64,000 nt of DNA from Streptomyces noursei (GCF_001646665.1 NZ_LWBU01000384.1:181091-245090); one strand, 5' to 3'. Numbered from the stretch's first letter, positions 34,300 to 42,693 are shown. Notes: generated by a model not told the origin, from the sequence alone. A program made the numbers and translations.

Positions 34300-35058
34300 A
34301 TGGGAACCACGGAACGACACCGCCGGATCGCCGACGCCCTGCGGGAGGCGCACGAACTGAGCGTGGCGGAACTGGCCGGGCTCACCGGCAGCTCCGAGAT
34401 GACGGTGCGGCGCGATCTGGAGATCCTGGCCGATCAGGGGGTGCTCGAACGGTTCCGCGGCGGTGCGCGCAGTCTGCTGCTGCGCGGCGAGGAACCGCCG
34501 TTCGGGCTGCGGGCGCGGGAGGGCGAGGAGGCCAAGCGCCGGATCGCCGCCGATGTCGCCGCCCTCATCGCCGACGGCGAGTCCGTCGTCCTCGACAGCG
34601 GGACGACGTGCCTGGAGGTCGCGAAGGCGCTGCGCGACCGTCGTGTCACCGTGATGCCACTGTCGCTGCACGCCGCCAACGCGCTGACCGGTGCCCCGTC
34701 CGTGCGGCTGCTCCTGCCGGGCGGCGAGCCGAGGCCCGGCGAGCTGGCGCTGACCGGGCCCCTCACGGAGGCGTCCCTCGCGGCGGTCCGTTTCGACACG
34801 GCCGTCATCGGCTGCTGCGGCCTCACCGCCGACGACGGTCTGACCGCCTACGACCTCGCCGACGCGGCCGTCAAACGGGCGGCGATGGCGTCGTCACGCC
34901 GCACCGTCGCGGTCGCCGAGGCGGCCAAGTTCTCCCGCACGGCGCTGGCGTTCGTCGCACCGCCCACCGCGCTCCACGCCGTCGTCACCGACGTCACGGC
35001 ACCGGCGGCGGCGACCGACGCGCTGGCCGCGGCCGGCGTCACCGTACGGAAGGTGTGA
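34300..35058 (+). CDS. DeoR/GlpR-family repressor
   Basis: This 252-residue regulator has the DeoR N-terminal HTH (RIADALREAHELSVAELAGL, then MTVRRDLEILADQGVLERFRGGA) and the DeoRC sugar-phosphate sensor domain with VVLDSGTTCLEVAKAL and FDTAVIGCCGLTADDGLTAYD. A phosphorylated sugar is the likely effector. ATG 34300 lacks an obvious ribosome site and could be leaderless. The divergent MFS permease is the probable target. Confidence 0.92.
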   Translation: MGTTERHRRIADALREAHELSVAELAGLTGSSEMTVRRDLEILADQGVLERFRGGARSLLLRGEEPPFGLRAREGEEAKRRIAADVAALIADGESVVLDSGTTCLEVAKALRDRRVTVMPLSLHAANALTGAPSVRLLLPGGEPRPGELALTGPLTEASLAAVRFDTAVIGCCGLTADDGLTAYDLADAAVKRAAMASSRRTVAVAEAAKFSRTALAFVAPPTALHAVVTDVTAPAAATDALAAAGVTVRKV

Positions 35059-35430
35059 CCCCGCCATGACGTCCCGCGGACGCGCTGCCCGGGAGTGACG
35101 CACGGCTTCTTCGCCATGGCGGGCACGCTCGACGCGGGGAGCCGCGCGGCGGAACAGGCGGCGGCGTTCCTGCGCACCGCGTTCGACGGCGGCGCCGCCA
35201 CCACATGAGCCCCGGACGCCCGGGCGCCGATCACCGGGACACGTCGCGCCCCGGTGAGCCGCCGCCTGCCGCGTCGGCCGCTCGGCCGCCGGTGCCCGGT
35301 CGTCGGCGTGGCCGCGCGTGCCGGGTTGTGCGACACCCCGGGGGCGCCGGCCGCGCCGAGCCGAGGGGAGAAGGTCCGCGAGTGAAACCGTCCGCCGGGG
35401 CGGAGCGCGCGGCAGGGACCGCGGCGAGAC
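35059..35430. other. Gap with hydrolase fragment, then no gene
   Basis: The first 150 bases hold a truncated hydrolase tail (entered separately). From 35209 to 35430 I see no coding signal or strong hairpin. Confidence 0.45.
35068..35208 (+). pseudogene. C-terminal remnant of an alpha/beta hydrolase-3 esterase
   Basis: In frame after the DeoR stop, bases 35089-35208 read PGVTHGFFAMAG then AEQAAAFLRTAFDGG and a TGA. This is the typical end of hormone-sensitive-lipase-like esterases, where His of THGFF is catalytic. No start or upstream hydrolase body exists, so most of the gene was deleted at the junction with the DeoR gene. Confidence 0.6.
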
Positions 35431-35793
35431 CTACGCCACGTACAAGTACGCGTTGATCTCCGTGCCCGACGCCTCCCAAGTGAACTTGGTCCGCGAGTCC
35501 TTGGGACACGCCTTCGCCTCCTTGCGGCTCTGGCCGTCGGTGAAGGCCGCGAACGCCTTCACGAAGGCGCACTTCCCGTCCGCCTTCGTGTCCCTCACCC
35601 AGCCGTCGATGACGACCCTGCCTCCGACGCACTCGATGCTCCACGCGGCCTCACCGCCGGTCGTGGAGGGCGACAGACGGGCGGGGCACTTGGCCTCCGC
35701 ATCGGCCGGGCCGGCGGTGGCGGGAGCCGCGGCCAGCGTGACCGCCACCACGACGGCACCGGTCAGGGCGGACAACCTGGCGGCGATCTTCAT
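35431..35793 (-). CDS. Small secreted protein, unknown
   Basis: This 120-residue protein has a signal peptide (IAARLSALTGAVVVAVTLAAAPATAG) and a compact mature domain with three Cys: EAKCPARL, SIECVGGRVVIDGWVRDTKADGKC and a later KACPKDS. An even number of cysteines (four counting all) would allow disulfides. The ribosome site GGAGGTAAGG before ATG 35793 is strong. The family is not recognised; many such extracellular proteins occur in streptomycetes. Confidence 0.75.
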   Translation of the reverse strand: MKIAARLSALTGAVVVAVTLAAAPATAGPADAEAKCPARLSPSTTGGEAAWSIECVGGRVVIDGWVRDTKADGKCAFVKAFAAFTDGQSRKEAKACPKDSRTKFTWEASGTEINAYLYVA

Positions 35794-36151
35794 CCTTACC
35801 TCCGTGTGAGCGAGTCGAGTCGACGGTGCATCGCGACCAGACGCTAGTGATGTCGTCCGCTCCGCAACCACCCGCAAACCGGTCATTCGGCGAACCGGCC
35901 CGGCCTGCCCGGATGCGGACGCTCCTTCTTTCGGTCACCGCGCTCTGCCCGGCGGCCCGCGCGTCCGTGGCGTGCCGGGCGGCCGTCACGACGTGACCCG
36001 GCGGGAAACACGCGCGACGCGCAGGGACGCGGCTCTGCGGGTGGCTCGCGGGCCCGTGCCCCGCGCGGCGGGCGGGCGCCGGGGGCCGCGTGCACAACGC
36101 GCCGAAGCGTCCCGCCGGCCCGGCCGGTGCGCCGCCCTGGACGGGCGGCTC
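35794..36151. other. Intergenic, no gene seen
   Basis: This 358-base stretch lies upstream of the small secreted protein (its promoter is probably in the AT-richer 35810-35885) and downstream of the frameshifted gene. I find no further coding signal. Confidence 0.4.
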
Positions 36152-36527
36152 TCACTTGTCGTGAAGTGTGCGATCCACCGCCGCGGCCCCGGCGACCCCT
36201 GCCCAGGCGCCCGCCTCCCCGGCGGGGGCCATCGTCCGGAAGTCGCCACGGGACACCGCGTCCTCCACGACCCGTCGTCGGGACGGCCTGCCCTGGCCCT
36301 GCCAGTGGAACAGCAGGGTGTCGACGCGGAGGGGCACGCGGGCGCCGAAGGGGTGGACGTGCAGGCCGGTTGACGGTGATGACCGCTGTGTCGGCGTCGA
36401 TCCAGCGCAGGCCGGCCGCCTCCAGTACCGGGCGCGCCGCCGGGGCGTCCTCGTCGGCGGTGGCGAAACGGCCGAGGGTGCTGCGATGTCCGGCATCGGG
36501 GGATGCTACTGCGTGCCCCGGAGCCAC
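36152..36527 (-). pseudogene. Frameshifted small gene, unknown family
   Basis: From GTG 36527 the minus strand reads HRSTLGRFATADEDAPAARP and on through LRWIDADTAVITVN with strong G/C third positions. After about base 36370 the coding signal moves to another frame: GLHVHPFGARVPLRVDTLLF, HWQGQ, and MAPAGEAGAWAGVAGAAAV to a TGA at 36152. One base deletion near 36368 (or a sequencing error) would restore a protein of about 124 residues. The family is not recognised. Confidence 0.5.
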
Positions 36528-36534
36528 CGGGGCG

Positions 36535-36939
36535 TCAGCCGCCGTACAGCCAACTGCCGTACGGGGCCTCGTCCACGAGGTGGTACAGGCCGACGGCGCC
36601 GGGGAAGAGCACGAGGGCCGACACCCCGAGCCGGAGCATCGCCGGGGCCGCGACGGTGACGGCGTCCGACTGGCTCTTGACGGTCCGCCAGTCCCGGCAG
36701 CGGCGGATGTCCCCCTGGGAGGCCCACCACAGGAAGAGGCCGAACAGTGTCCCGACCCCTGCGAGGGAGGCGGCGAAGCCGCCGACGACGGCGAGGAACG
36801 TCTCTCGGTCGTGGTGGTCGCCGACGCACAGGGAAAGGGCCCCGAGCAGCGGGACGGCGGCGAGTCCGGACAGCGCCCCGCGGGCGACCACGTCGCGGAG
36901 TCGGAGCGGGGGTCGGGTGATCTCGTCCTGGGCACGCAT
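36535..36939 (-). CDS. Membrane protein of unknown function
   Basis: This 134-residue protein has about three hydrophobic stretches: GALSGLAAVPLLGALSLCVG, FLAVVGGFAASLAGVGTLFGLFLWW and MLRLGVSALVLFPGAVGLYHLV, plus a polar middle (RRCRDWRTVKSQSD). ATG 36939 is chosen; a GTG at 36948 would add three residues. No family is recognised. It is upstream of the frameshifted gene on the same strand. Confidence 0.65.
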   Translation of the reverse strand: MRAQDEITRPPLRLRDVVARGALSGLAAVPLLGALSLCVGDHHDRETFLAVVGGFAASLAGVGTLFGLFLWWASQGDIRRCRDWRTVKSQSDAVTVAAPAMLRLGVSALVLFPGAVGLYHLVDEAPYGSWLYGG

Positions 36940-37039
36940 GTGCCGCACGGTAGCCGGGGACCGGCGTGCACCGTCGGCGGGCCCCCTGCCGCGGGCGGGC
37001 GCCCCGCCTGCGGCGTGGGGCGCCCGCTTCCCGAACCCG

Positions 37040-38242
37040 TCAGGCCGAGCCGCTGACGGCCGGTGAGCCGGTCCTGGCCGTTCCCCGTACGATGCGGCGC
37101 CGGCGGGCCGGCATGCCGAGGAGCGGGTTGGCGACGCCCCAGGCCGCGCCCTTGCAGATCAGCTCCTTGTAGACGGCCGCGGGCCGGCCGGTCAGGGCCG
37201 CGCCGACGGACCGGTCGTCGGCGGTGACGTACTGGATCAGGCCGTCCTTGCGGCCCAGCGAGATGCACTGGTTGTAGTAACGGATCGTGAGGCTGGGGAC
37301 CTTGCCACCGGTCAGGCGTGCGGCGATGGTGTCGGCGGCCTGCCACGCGGTGGGGACTCCGGAGGCGCACGACATGCGCAGCGGCTTGTCCCCGGGGCCC
37401 ATGACGAGCGCCGCGTCGCCGACGGCGTACACGTCCGGGTGCGACACCGAGCGCATGGTCCCGTCGACCACGATCAGGCCGGTGCCGGTGGTCTCCAGGG
37501 TGGTGGCCCGCGCGATGGGGTGGACCGCGAAGCCGGTGGTCCACACGGTGGCCGCGGACGGGAGGTCCCTGCCGTCCGCGGTGATGACGCGGTCGGCCTC
37601 CACACCGGTGACGGCGGTCCGCTCGTGGACCGTGATGCCGAGCCCGTCGAGGACCTTCCGCAGGTGGCGGCGTCCCTTGTCCGACAGCCAGTCGCCGAGG
37701 CCGCCGCGGGCGGCGAGGGCGACGGAGAGGTCGGGGCGGGCCTCGGCGATCTCGGTGGCGGCCTCCAGGCCGGTGAGGCCGCCGCCGACGACGACCACCG
37801 GCCGTCCGGCGTCCAGGCCGGCCAGGCGTTCCCGCAGCCGGAGCGCTCCGGGGCGGCTCGACAGCTCGTGGGCGTGCTCGGCCACGCCGGGGACGCCCTG
37901 GTCGTTCCAGCCGCTGCCGAGGGCGTACACGAGGGTGTCGTACTCCAGTTCCTCGGCATCGCCGTTCCCGTCCGCGACGGTGACCGTCCTGCGGTCGACG
38001 TCGATGCCGGTGACCTTGGCGCACCGGGGCCGGACACCGGTGCCCCGGAACATCTCGGCGAGGGGCCGGGGCTTGAGGTCCTGGCCGGCCGCGAGCTGGT
38101 GCAGCCTGACGCGCTCCACGAAGTCGGTTTCGGTGTTGACGAGCGTGATGGCGACGTCGTCGCGGTGCAGCCGCCTGGCCAGGCGGCCGGCCGCGACGGC
38201 TCCCGTGTATCCGGCGCCGAGGACGATGATGCGGTGCTGCAT
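37040..38242 (-). CDS. FAD-dependent NAD(P)H oxidoreductase (NDH-2-like)
   Basis: This 400-residue flavoprotein has an FAD-binding motif at the N-terminus (IIVLGAGYTGAVAAGRLARRL), a second dinucleotide motif VVVVGGGLTGLEAATEIAE and the late FAD motif VYAVGDAALV. This is the pyridine nucleotide-disulfide oxidoreductase fold of NDH-2-like enzymes; no redox-active CxxC is seen. It follows an ECF41-type sigma gene on the same strand, and ECF41 factors are often linked with oxidoreductases, so it may be the sigma target. AGGAGC precedes ATG 38242. Confidence 0.9.
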   Translation of the reverse strand: MQHRIIVLGAGYTGAVAAGRLARRLHRDDVAITLVNTETDFVERVRLHQLAAGQDLKPRPLAEMFRGTGVRPRCAKVTGIDVDRRTVTVADGNGDAEELEYDTLVYALGSGWNDQGVPGVAEHAHELSSRPGALRLRERLAGLDAGRPVVVVGGGLTGLEAATEIAEARPDLSVALAARGGLGDWLSDKGRRHLRKVLDGLGITVHERTAVTGVEADRVITADGRDLPSAATVWTTGFAVHPIARATTLETTGTGLIVVDGTMRSVSHPDVYAVGDAALVMGPGDKPLRMSCASGVPTAWQAADTIAARLTGGKVPSLTIRYYNQCISLGRKDGLIQYVTADDRSVGAALTGRPAAVYKELICKGAAWGVANPLLGMPARRRRIVRGTARTGSPAVSGSA

Positions 38243-38333
38243 GGTGGGTGCTCCTGTCTGCGCGGGCCCGCCCCTTGTCGTGCGCGGCTTCGCCCTATGA
38301 ACCGGGCGGCCCGCGGTTTCCTGACAGGCCCCC

Positions 38334-38353
38334 GGTGTGAAGCGGCTCACACC
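38334..38353. terminator. Hairpin between sigma gene and oxidoreductase
   Basis: GGTGTGA (38334-38340) pairs with TCACACC (38347-38353) over a six-base loop, with partial extension on both sides. It lies in the 136-base gap between the two minus-strand genes, so it may attenuate read-through or be part of the oxidoreductase promoter. Confidence 0.4.
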
Positions 38354-38378
38354 TGGGGGCGGGGGCTTCCCGTGACGG

Positions 38379-39323
38379 TCAGAAGGCGCGGAACAGCGGT
38401 TCCCCGTGCTCGGTCGCGGCCCACACCTCGGTCGCGCGCTGGAGCTTGTCGGGGTTGACCTGGCTGCGGAACGCGGCGATCCCCTCGCCGGTGATCTCCA
38501 GGCACATGATCCCGACGACCCGGCCGTCGACGACCGCCACGACGGCGATGTCCCCGTTGGCGGTCGTCACGTACATCTCGGGCGAGCCGCCGACCAGGGC
38601 GCGCTTGGACGGTGCCGGCTTGAACAGTCCCCGCATGAACTTGGCGACCGCGAGGGTGCCCTCGACCGCCCGGGCGCGCGCCGGGACCTTCCCGCCGCCG
38701 TCGCCGACCGCCAGGACGTCGGCGGTGAGCAGCTTCACGAGCGGCTCGGTCCTGCCCGTGGTGGCGGCGGCCAGGAACTCCTCGACGACCCGCCGGGCGG
38801 CGGCCGCGTCGATCTCGGCGCGGGGCCGGCCGTCCGCGAGGTGCTTCTTGGCCCGGTGGAAGATCTGCTGGCTGGCGCTCTCGGAGACGTCGAGGATCTC
38901 GGCGATCTCCCGGTGCGGGTAGTCGAAGGCCTCGCGCAGCACGTAGACCGCCCGCTCGTTGGGCGTCAGCCGCTCCATGAGGGTGAGGACCGCGTACGAG
39001 ACCGACTCGCGCTGCTCCGCGGTGTCGGCCGGGCCGAGCATCGGGTCGCCGTCGAGCAGCGGCTCGGGCAGCCATTCGCCGACGTACGTCTCGCGCCGGG
39101 CGCGGGCCGAAGTGAGCTGGTTCAGGCAGAGGTTGGTGAGCACCTTCGTCAGCCAGGCCTCGGGCACCTCGATGCGCCCGACGTCGGTCGCCTGCCAGCG
39201 CAGGAACGTCTCCTGTACGGCGTCCTCGGCCTCGCTCGCGGAGCCGAGGAGGCGGTAGGCGATGGCTTCCAGGCGCGGCCTGGCGACCTCGAACCGGTTC
39301 ACGTCCTGCATGGTCAGCGGCAT
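38379..39323 (-). CDS. ECF41-type sigma factor (SigJ-like)
   Basis: This 314-residue protein has sigma region 2 (LEAIAYRLLGSASEAEDAVQETFLRW) and region 4 (LTPNERAVYVLREAFDYPHREIAEIL, then SASQQIFHRAKKHL), followed by a SnoaL-like C-terminal domain. The C-terminal extension holds DGGGK and NPDKL, the two motifs known for the ECF41 group, where this domain modulates sigma activity instead of an anti-sigma partner. The oxidoreductase gene downstream fits the usual ECF41 context. The start is ATG 39323 (or Met 39311). Confidence 0.92.
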   Translation of the reverse strand: MPLTMQDVNRFEVARPRLEAIAYRLLGSASEAEDAVQETFLRWQATDVGRIEVPEAWLTKVLTNLCLNQLTSARARRETYVGEWLPEPLLDGDPMLGPADTAEQRESVSYAVLTLMERLTPNERAVYVLREAFDYPHREIAEILDVSESASQQIFHRAKKHLADGRPRAEIDAAAARRVVEEFLAAATTGRTEPLVKLLTADVLAVGDGGGKVPARARAVEGTLAVAKFMRGLFKPAPSKRALVGGSPEMYVTTANGDIAVVAVVDGRVVGIMCLEITGEGIAAFRSQVNPDKLQRATEVWAATEHGEPLFRAF

Positions 39324-39584
39324 GGCCGGATCCTAGCCGGGCGGGTGGCCGGACGGCTCGGGGAGGTCGCGGAGCGGGGTGCGGGGGCCGGCCGGGGGGT
39401 GGGGCGGTGGCCGCGGCGGCCCGTCCGGCGCTCGGAGGGGCGAGGAGCGGGGTGGGTGGCACGGAGGGTGGGCGGTGCGGTGCGGACCGGGTGGCACGGG
39501 GGGGGTGAGCGGTGCGGAGGGGGGCGGAAACAGCGAAGGCAAGGAGGTCAGCCGCTCCTTGCCACTCTCAACGTATAGCGCACG

Positions 39585-39607
39585 GGGGGCCTTGCGGCAA
39601 GGCCCCC
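39585..39607. promoter_or_regulatory. Putative rifamycin-associated element (RAE)
   Basis: GGGGGCCTTGC (39585-39595) and GCAAGGCCCCC (39597-39607) form a perfect 11-bp inverted repeat around one G. It closely resembles the conserved RAE palindrome known upstream of rifamycin-inactivating genes in actinomycetes (GGGGCTTGCGGCAAGGCCCC as I recall it). It lies 130 bases before the rox start codon. The match is by memory, not search. Confidence 0.75.
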
Positions 39608-39689
39608 GTCATGACGCAGAATCGTCGGCCTGAGCCAGAACCTCCGGTAATCGACGCTTTGCGACGTATCTACTGCTTCGTCGCAGTGG

Positions 39690-39710
39690 GCACCGCGCCG
39701 GACGCGGTGC
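39690..39710 (+). terminator. Hairpin in the rox leader
   Basis: GCACCGCG (39690-39697) pairs with CGCGGTGC (39703-39710) around CCGGA. If transcription starts near the palindrome, this hairpin lies in the 5' leader and could attenuate rox expression. No U-tract follows. Confidence 0.4.
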
Positions 39711-39737
39711 GCCGGCGGCGTGGAAGAGGGGGATCTC

Positions 39738-41174
39738 ATGATCGACGTGATCGTCGTCGGTGGCGGGCCGACCGGTCTGATGCTGGCGGGCGAACTGCGG
39801 CTGGCCGGGGTGAGCACACTGGTGCTCGACCGGCTGGACCGGCCGACCGAGCAGTCCCGCGCGCGTGGCCTGCACGCGCGCAGCGTGGAGGTGATGGACC
39901 AACGCGGCCTGCTGGAGCGGTTCCTGGCGCTCGGCGAGACCGTCGCGGTCGGCGGGTTCTTCGCCGGCATCGACGCGCCGTGGCCGGACCGGCTCGACAC
40001 CGCGCACCCGTACGTGTTGTCCATCCCGCAGACGGTCACCGAGCGCCTGCTGGCCGAGCACGCCGCCGCGTCGGGGGCGGAGATCCGCCGCGGCTGCGAG
40101 CTGGTCGGGCTCGACCAGGACGAGCGGGGGGTGACCGCCGAGCTGGCCGACGGCACGCGGCTGCGCTCGCGCTACCTGGTGGGCTGCGACGGCGGCCGCA
40201 GCACGGTCCGCAAGCTGCTCGGTGTCGGTTTCCCCGGTGAACCCGCCACGGTCGAGACACTGCTGGGCGACATGGAGGCGACCGAGGACCCGGAGAGGAT
40301 CGCGGCCGTCGTCGCGGAGGTCCGCAGGACGCAGATGCGGTTCGGCGCCATCCCCGACGTGGACGGCAACAAGGGGATGTACCGCATCGTCGTGCCCGCC
40401 GAGGGGGTGGCCGAGGACCGTACGGCCCCGCCGTCGCTGGAGGAGTTCCGGCAGCAGCTCCGGGCGTTCGCCGGGACCGACTTCGGGGTGCACTCGCCGC
40501 GCTGGCTCTCGCGCTTCGGCGACGCCACCCGGCTGGCCGAGCGCTACCGGGTGGGACGGGTGCTGCTGGCCGGGGACGCGGCGCACATCCACCCGCCCAC
40601 CGGCGGGCAGGGTCTCAACCTCGGCATCCAGGACGCGTTCAACCTCGGCTGGAAGCTGGCCGCGGAGGGCGGCGGCCGGGCGCCGGTGGGGCTGCTGGAC
40701 AGCTACGAGGCCGAACGCCGGCCGGTGGCGGCCGACGTGCTGGACAACACCCGGGCGCAGATGCTGCTGCTCTCCCCCGAGGCGGGTCCCCGGTCGGTGC
40801 GCCGGCTGTTCGCCGAACTCATGGACTTCGAGGAGGTGAACCGGTACCTGATCGAGAAGATCACCGCGATCGGGGTCCGTTACGACCTCGGCGGCGGCCA
40901 CGACCTGGTCGGCCGCCGGCTGCGGGACGTGGCGCTGGAGCGGGGGCGCCTGTACGGGCTGATGCACGGCGGGCGCGGGCTGCTGCTCGACCGGACCGGC
41001 CGGCTGTCGGTGGCGGGGTGGTCCGGCCGGGTCGACCACGTCGTTGACGCGGCCGGTGAACTGGACGTACCCGCCGTGCTGTTGCGGCCGGACGGTCATG
41101 TGGCCTGGGTCGGCGACGACCAGCGGGAGTTGCGCGGCCGGCTGTCCGAGTGGTTCGGCGCGGCCTCGGACTGA
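39738..41174 (+). CDS. rox: Rifampin monooxygenase-like FAD enzyme
   Basis: This 478-residue group A flavin monooxygenase very probably hydroxylates and inactivates rifamycins. The FAD motif is VVGGGPTGLMLAGEL, then SRARGLHARSVEVMDQRGLL, the NADPH/FAD motif VGCDGGRSTVRKLLGVGFPGE (split) and GDAAHIHPP with GGQGLN. The phrases QLRAFAGTDFGVHSPRWLSR, RYLIEKITAIGVRYD and PAVLLRPDGHVAWVGDDQ match what I remember of actinobacterial Rox/Iri proteins. AGAGGGGG precedes ATG 39738. The RAE-like palindrome upstream supports the assignment and suggests induction by rifamycin. Confidence 0.88.
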   Translation: MIDVIVVGGGPTGLMLAGELRLAGVSTLVLDRLDRPTEQSRARGLHARSVEVMDQRGLLERFLALGETVAVGGFFAGIDAPWPDRLDTAHPYVLSIPQTVTERLLAEHAAASGAEIRRGCELVGLDQDERGVTAELADGTRLRSRYLVGCDGGRSTVRKLLGVGFPGEPATVETLLGDMEATEDPERIAAVVAEVRRTQMRFGAIPDVDGNKGMYRIVVPAEGVAEDRTAPPSLEEFRQQLRAFAGTDFGVHSPRWLSRFGDATRLAERYRVGRVLLAGDAAHIHPPTGGQGLNLGIQDAFNLGWKLAAEGGGRAPVGLLDSYEAERRPVAADVLDNTRAQMLLLSPEAGPRSVRRLFAELMDFEEVNRYLIEKITAIGVRYDLGGGHDLVGRRLRDVALERGRLYGLMHGGRGLLLDRTGRLSVAGWSGRVDHVVDAAGELDVPAVLLRPDGHVAWVGDDQRELRGRLSEWFGAASD

Positions 41175-41321
41175 GCGTCGCCGCTCCCCGGCCGGCGAGC
41201 GGGGGATCCGTTCGTGCGGGACGGGGGAATGGGCGGCTCCCGGCGCGCGTTCGCACGGGTGCCGACGGTGGCCGCCGCCGGCCCGTGACCGTACGTACCC
41301 GTCCGAAGGGACCACGCCGCA

Positions 41322-41732
41322 GTGACGACGGACCAGCGCACCATCACCAACCCGGGCACCCTGCACGACCCCGCCGCGTTCGGCTACAGCCACGCGGTCT
41401 CCGCGCCGGGCGAGCTCGTCTTCATCGCGGGCCAGTACGCCTCCGACGGCACCGGAGCGCCCGTGCCCGGAGACTTCGCCGCGCAGGTCGAGTTGTCGCT
41501 CGGCAACCTGCGGCACGCCCTGGAGGGCGTCGGTCTGGGCTTCGAGCACGTGGTCCGGCTCGGCTCGTACGTCGTCGACCACGACCCCGGGAAGCTGGAG
41601 GTCCTCGGCAAGGCTCTGCACGCGGCGTTCGGCGAGCGCCTGCCGGCGCAGACGCTGAGCGGGGTGGCGGCGCTCGCGCTGCCCGGCATGCTCTTCGAGA
41701 TCGACGCGGTGGCGGTGCGCCCCGCCGCCTGA
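41322..41732 (+). CDS. RidA family protein
   Basis: This 136-residue RidA/YjgF-like protein has SAPGELVFIAGQYASDG, QVELSLGNLRHALEGVGL, RLGSYVVDHDPGKLEVLG and PAQTLSGVAALALPGMLFEIDAVA. It may act on enamine/imine or related carbonyl intermediates. GTG 41322 follows GAAGGG. It lies 147 bases after rox on the same strand, but there is no evidence that it takes part in rifamycin resistance. It is a separate paralogue of the gene at 17981. Confidence 0.9.
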   Translation: MTTDQRTITNPGTLHDPAAFGYSHAVSAPGELVFIAGQYASDGTGAPVPGDFAAQVELSLGNLRHALEGVGLGFEHVVRLGSYVVDHDPGKLEVLGKALHAAFGERLPAQTLSGVAALALPGMLFEIDAVAVRPAA

Positions 41733-41799
41733 GCCGTGCGCCCGCCCCGCCGACCGAGCCGTGCGTCCCGCCGCCTGCACCGTGCGTCCGGCCGGCTGA

Positions 41800-42693
41800 T
41801 CAGCCAGTGTCGAGTACGTCGGCGTAGAGCGCGAACAGGCGCAGGTCCGACGGCCGGTCACCCGCCCGGGCCGCCCGGAGGTGCCGCCAGCAGTCGGCCG
41901 TCAGGCGGCGGGCGCGGCTGCCGGGCCAGGGGGCGGGCAGCAGCTCGGGAGGCAGGAGGGGGTCGGGGGTCATCGCCGCGCCGACGTGCGCGGCGAGCTC
42001 CACGGTGGTGGTGAGCCGCTCGGCGTCCGACGGTTCCGGGTCGTGGGTGAGGCGGGCGAGGCGGGACGCCGCGAAGTCCGCGAGCCGTTCGTACCGGGCG
42101 GCGATCCGGTCCAGCGGCCAGAGCGCGGCGGCGAGTTCGCGCGGCTCGTCGGTGCCGCCGATGCGCAGGTCGGTGGTGGTGAGGCGGGTGAGCGCGTCGA
42201 GGACGCCGAGCCGGCGGGCGTGGGCCTCGACGAGTTCGGCGACGGGGTTGGCGGTGACGTACAGGCCGCTCTGGACGGGCGCCGCGCCGAGATGGAGGAG
42301 GCTTTCGCGCAGGGCGTCGCGGGCGGTGCGGCGCGTTTCGGGCACGGCGAAGGCGAACAGGTGCCACGTGCCGTCCCACGGGGCGAGTCCGGCGTCCTGC
42401 CGGTAGGCGTGGCGGAGGTACGCGGCGTCCGGCGCCAGGGTCCCGGTGGCGTCGGCGAGGGCGCGGAGGGTCGCACCGCGGCCGCGGCCCTCCTGGGTGA
42501 AACGGCCCTCGGTGACGAGCCGTTTGACGCACAGTCTGACCTGCTGGCCGGTCATGCCCAGCGACTCGGCGACGGTGTACAGCTCGTCGGCGTCCACGGT
42601 GCCGTCCTCGCGGACGAGTGCGTGGACGAGCAGCCGGGTGGGGATCTCCGGCCTGTCGGCCGGGTCGCCGGCGTGGCCGGTGGTCGCGTTCAC
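41800..42693 (-). CDS. PaaX-family transcriptional regulator
   Basis: This 297-residue regulator has a winged-helix N-terminus (PTRLLVHALVREDGTVDADEL, then MTGQQVRLCVKRLVTEG) and the PaaX C-terminal domain with WDGTWHLFAFAVPETRR, ALRESLLHLGAAPVQSGLYV and ADFAASRLARL. PaaX proteins repress aromatic acid (phenylacetyl-CoA) catabolism, but no paa genes are nearby. GTG 42693 overlaps the GNAT stop by four bases (GTGA), so the two are translationally coupled. Confidence 0.88.
   Translation of the reverse strand: MNATTGHAGDPADRPEIPTRLLVHALVREDGTVDADELYTVAESLGMTGQQVRLCVKRLVTEGRFTQEGRGRGATLRALADATGTLAPDAAYLRHAYRQDAGLAPWDGTWHLFAFAVPETRRTARDALRESLLHLGAAPVQSGLYVTANPVAELVEAHARRLGVLDALTRLTTTDLRIGGTDEPRELAAALWPLDRIAARYERLADFAASRLARLTHDPEPSDAERLTTTVELAAHVGAAMTPDPLLPPELLPAPWPGSRARRLTADCWRHLRAARAGDRPSDLRLFALYADVLDTG

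Larger units (their letters stand above)
39324..39737. promoter_or_regulatory. rox upstream region: G-rich tract, hairpins, palindrome
   Basis: This 414-base region starts with a very G-rich strand (39360-39535) with many G-runs. A hairpin GCAAGGAG/CTCCTTGC (39539-39562) follows, then an AT-richer GTATAG candidate -10 region (39570-39580), the perfect palindrome at 39585-39607, and a hairpin GCACCGCG/CGCGGTGC (39690-39710) 28 bases before the rox start codon. No gene is visible. Confidence 0.6.
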
